Of a stretch of DNA of 7,457 nt, positions 5,828 to 7,457 are shown in pieces. Under the pieces are notes generated by a model. That model searched no databases, had not been told where the DNA came from, and saw only the letters and a list, made by a program, of their open reading frames with translations. The position numbers and the translations under genes are program-made. Origin of the DNA: Candidatus Peregrinibacteria bacterium (GTDB lineage: Bacteria; Patescibacteriota; Gracilibacteria; UBA1369; JACRIC01); assembly GCA_016235915.1 (NCBI GenBank), contig JACRIC010000016.1, forward strand, positions 1-7,457, given 5' to 3'. Position 1 is the first letter of the stretch; each line of letters starts with the position of its first letter.

Positions 5828-6046
5828 ATGAAACATTGTCGTTTGCTGAATTATAATATCGTCTTTGTTCAAGAACCTGAAGGAGGATATACTGTAAAGG
5901 TTCCTGCTCTTTCCGGTTGCATCACCTATGGAAAAACTTTAGAAGAAGCAAAAAAAATGGCAACTGATGCTATCAAAGTTTATAGAGAAAGTCTTGTTGA
6001 ACATGGGGAAGGAAAAAATAAAGGGCTATGCTTATCCTCGGTATAG
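5828..6046 (+). CDS. Solitary HicB-like (UPF0150) antitoxin-fold protein
   Basis: This 72-residue protein fits the HicB/UPF0150 pattern. A short N-terminal strand is followed by EPEGGYTVKVPALSGCITYGKT, then a helix EEAKKMATDAIKVYRESLVEHGE. In HicAB systems this partially degraded RNase-H-like fold neutralises the HicA mRNA interferase. No HicA (a ~60-80 residue double-stranded-RNA-binding-like toxin) is found on either side. No C-terminal helix-turn-helix or ribbon-helix-helix is present. The last 15 residues (from GKNKGLC) do not resemble the family and lie largely over the tsaD ribosome site and start, overlapping tsaD by 19 bp. This hints at loss of the original 3' end or simply a minimal stand-alone UPF0150 protein. 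Spacing suggests it is co-transcribed with tsaD. The family call is good, but the function as an antitoxin is doubtful without a partner. Confidence 0.8.
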   Translation: MKHCRLLNYNIVFVQEPEGGYTVKVPALSGCITYGKTLEEAKKMATDAIKVYRESLVEHGEGKNKGLCLSSV

Positions 6047-7158
6047 AAACTTCGTGCGATGAAACCGCAGTCGCTGTGGTGGAAAACGGGCGGCGCGTTC
6101 TTTCTAATGTCATTTTTTCGCAAATTCCGCTTCATCAAAAAACTGGAGGAGTGGTTCCGGAAGTCGCGGCGCGCGAGCATACTTCTTCCATTATTCCGGT
6201 CATCAAACGCGCTTTGACAGAAGCCGGCGTAGCGCCAAAAGAGCTCTCCGCCATCGCCGCTACTGCAGGACCTGGTCTTATCGGGTGCCTTCTCACCGGC
6301 CTTACCACCGCAAAAACACTGGCTCTTATTTGGCGCAAACCGTTTATTCCCGTTGACCATATTAAAGGGCATCTCATGAGTCCTTGGCTCTTGAATCCTT
6401 CTGGCACTTCTGAAAAATTTGCTTCGATGACACCGCGTTTTCCGATTGTGAGCCTCACCGCATCAGGCGGACATAATGAGCTGGTACTGCTTCGGGCTCC
6501 TCGGCGGAGAAACGGCATGCCTCGCCTCACCATTCTCGGACAAACTTTGGATGATGCCGCAGGCGAGGCTTACGACAAAGCCGCCCGCATCATGGGACTC
6601 GGCTATCCGGGCGGACCGGCTATTTCTCAAGCCGCGGTCGGCGGAAATCCTCATCGATATCCCCTTCCCCGCGCATGGCTCGAAAAAGGAAAAAATCCTC
6701 GAAAATGGCAAAACTTTTCTTTCAGTTTTTCCGGTTTAAAATCTGCGCTCCTCCGTCTTGTTGAGAGTTTACCTCGCAATCGCCCATCGAGTGATGTTGA
6801 CGGTGTTCGGCTCCAAGCGGATCTTGCCGCCTCCTTTCAAGAAGCCGTGAACGATGTCCTTGCCACGAAACTTCTCCTTGCGGCCGAGCGTTACTCTGCC
6901 CGTGAAATTCATCTTGCAGGCGGTGTTTCCGCCAATACCGACCTTCGTGAAAAAATCCGACGCGCGGTTGAAACTCGGCAACATCCTCTATTCGGCAGAC
7001 TCACTTTTCACAAAAATATCACTTTCCGCACCCCGCAAACTCTCTCCTTCTGCACCGACAATGCCGCCATGATCGCGTCTGCTGGTTATTTCCGTTATCA
7101 ACAAAATCCGCGGCGGTATAGCCGATGGCGTAATTTCGAAGCGTATTCTGACCGTTGA
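6028..7158 (+). CDS. tsaD: tRNA N6-adenosine threonylcarbamoyltransferase TsaD
   Basis: TsaD (Kae1/Qri7 family) transfers threonylcarbamoyl from threonylcarbamoyl-AMP to A37 of ANN-decoding tRNAs, with TsaB and TsaE as usual bacterial partners (not in this window). The ASKHA-fold motifs are clear. ILGIETSCDET is at 3-13 and VVPEVAAREH at 42-51. The metal ligands are H111 and H115 in HIKGH, and ASGGHNEL (145-152) shapes the nucleotide site. LDDAAGEAYDKAAR is at 174-187, LAGGVSAN at 297-304 and FCTDNAAMIA at 341-350, with D344 the third metal ligand. At 376 residues it is longer than the usual ~335-350, with extra residues around 122-137 and 246-260 and a basic, aromatic-rich tail after 350. 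The start codon is embedded in the end of the hicB-like gene; AAAGGG and GGAAGG upstream may serve as ribosome site. Confidence 0.95.
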   Translation: MLILGIETSCDETAVAVVENGRRVLSNVIFSQIPLHQKTGGVVPEVAAREHTSSIIPVIKRALTEAGVAPKELSAIAATAGPGLIGCLLTGLTTAKTLALIWRKPFIPVDHIKGHLMSPWLLNPSGTSEKFASMTPRFPIVSLTASGGHNELVLLRAPRRRNGMPRLTILGQTLDDAAGEAYDKAARIMGLGYPGGPAISQAAVGGNPHRYPLPRAWLEKGKNPRKWQNFSFSFSGLKSALLRLVESLPRNRPSSDVDGVRLQADLAASFQEAVNDVLATKLLLAAERYSAREIHLAGGVSANTDLREKIRRAVETRQHPLFGRLTFHKNITFRTPQTLSFCTDNAAMIASAGYFRYQQNPRRYSRWRNFEAYSDR

Positions 7159-7195
7159 TCACGTTTTTAATCCTCAAATCCATCATATCTTTCAT

Positions 7196-7224
7196 CTTCT
7201 TCAAATAAGAAGTCTATTTTTTTT
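7196..7224 (+). terminator. Weak intrinsic terminator after tsaD
   Basis: CTTCTT (7196-7201) and AAGAAG (7207-7212) form a 6-bp stem with a 5-base loop, followed after four bases by eight Ts (7217-7224). It lies 38 bases after the tsaD stop. The stem is AT-rich and therefore weak, but the T run and location fit a rho-independent terminator. Confidence 0.45.
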
Positions 7225-7329
7225 GAAATGAATTGAATTTTTCCCATATTTTTCTAAAAAATCTATTCATTGTAGCATATTTTTATAATTTTGCAAGTTT
7301 TGTTTTTGTAAGTGCTCACAAGGATAAAA

Positions 7330-7364
7330 GCGGGCAGGGCGTTTCCCTTTCGTCCTGCCTCCGC
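7330..7364. repeat. Strong GC-rich hairpin
   Basis: Bases 7333-7341 pair with 7351-7359 as a 9-bp stem (one G-U) around a 9-base loop. An outer GCG/CGC extends the stem (7330-7332 with 7362-7364) past a 2-base bulge. Nothing like a T run follows on the plus strand. On the minus strand the hairpin is followed by TTTTATCC, so it could terminate a gene entering from the right of the window. Confidence 0.55.
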
Positions 7365-7404
7365 ATTGACCTCCACTCACTCATTCCGACAGACGCGCGC
7401 GGTA

Positions 7405-7449
7405 GCGAGTGTCTCTTTTCTTCTTTTTAAAAGAGGGGACGCACTCCGC
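7405..7449. repeat. Second long imperfect hairpin near the right edge
   Basis: CTCTTTT (7413-7419) pairs with AAAAGAG (7429-7435). An outer GAGTG (7407-7411) pairs with CACTC (7442-7446) across an asymmetric internal loop. A further CACTC lies at 7374-7378. The element is cut close to the window edge, so its full extent is unknown. Confidence 0.45.
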
Positions 7450-7457
7450 TTCGCTCC

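Larger units (their letters stand above)
7159..7457. other. Gene-free 3' region
   Basis: About 300 bases without a convincing gene. The first half is AT-rich and holds the tsaD terminator candidate. The second half turns abruptly GC-rich from about 7330 and holds two hairpins and repeated CACTC/GAGTG words. A short open frame at 7233-7430 has low-complexity, unfamily-like content and no ribosome site, and I do not count it. Confidence 0.6.

Noticed and set aside
5828..6046. A complete HicAB toxin-antitoxin operon
   Set aside because: No HicA-like frame is present on either strand beside the HicB-like gene.
7233..7430. 65-codon plus-strand frame after tsaD
   Set aside because: It spans an AT-rich stretch and the GC hairpin, has no ribosome site and resembles no protein family.

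Overview
The window looks like a compact bacterial chromosome segment, probably from a small-genome lineage of the Candidate Phyla Radiation (Patescibacteria) type. This is inference. It rests on isolated housekeeping genes in no long operon, gene ends that overlap, few clear Shine-Dalgarno sites, extended -10 promoters with short leaders, and RNA-modification genes next to small unknown proteins. The unusual length and the gene break at the left edge suggest that the window may be a whole metagenomic contig.

Layout from left to right. The first ~100 bases (+) encode a fragment that reads like the conserved core of a CobO/BtuR corrinoid adenosyltransferase. It collides with the 3' part of a minus-strand beta-CASP metallo-beta-lactamase RNA-processing nuclease (1059 down to the edge) that lacks its usual C-terminal motifs. 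Divergent from this is rlmD/rumA (1165-2652, +), a 23S rRNA m5U methyltransferase with all its key residues. It overlaps tail to tail with a small cysteine-rich putative lipoprotein (2974-2630, -).

Next comes the most unusual part, a two-gene module at 3159-4397 (+). The first protein has an N-terminal MerR/excisionase-like helix-turn-helix and a C-terminal GHKL (HATPase) domain. The second starts with a STAS-like domain of the DUF4325 type and has about 80 extra residues. The promoter carries three copies of TGTATAG spaced 21 and 10 bp, so they lie on one face of the helix, and the first gene is probably autoregulated. The module resembles an anti-sigma kinase/anti-anti-sigma partner switch in which the kinase-like protein has its own DNA-binding domain in place of a separate sigma factor.

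The module overlaps tail to tail with a CCA tRNA nucleotidyltransferase with HD domain (5694-4384, -). A 12-bp perfect inverted repeat lies in that gene's upstream region. Divergent from it, a solitary HicB-like protein (5828-6046, +) overlaps the start of tsaD (6028-7158, +), which makes the t6A tRNA modification. The last 300 bases hold no gene, but they contain a weak terminator for tsaD and two strong hairpins near the edge.

Together rlmD, cca, tsaD and the beta-CASP nuclease are an RNA-maturation and translation set. The HTH-GHKL/STAS module and the lipoprotein are accessory genes set between them. No tRNA, rRNA, CRISPR array or insertion sequence was recognised.
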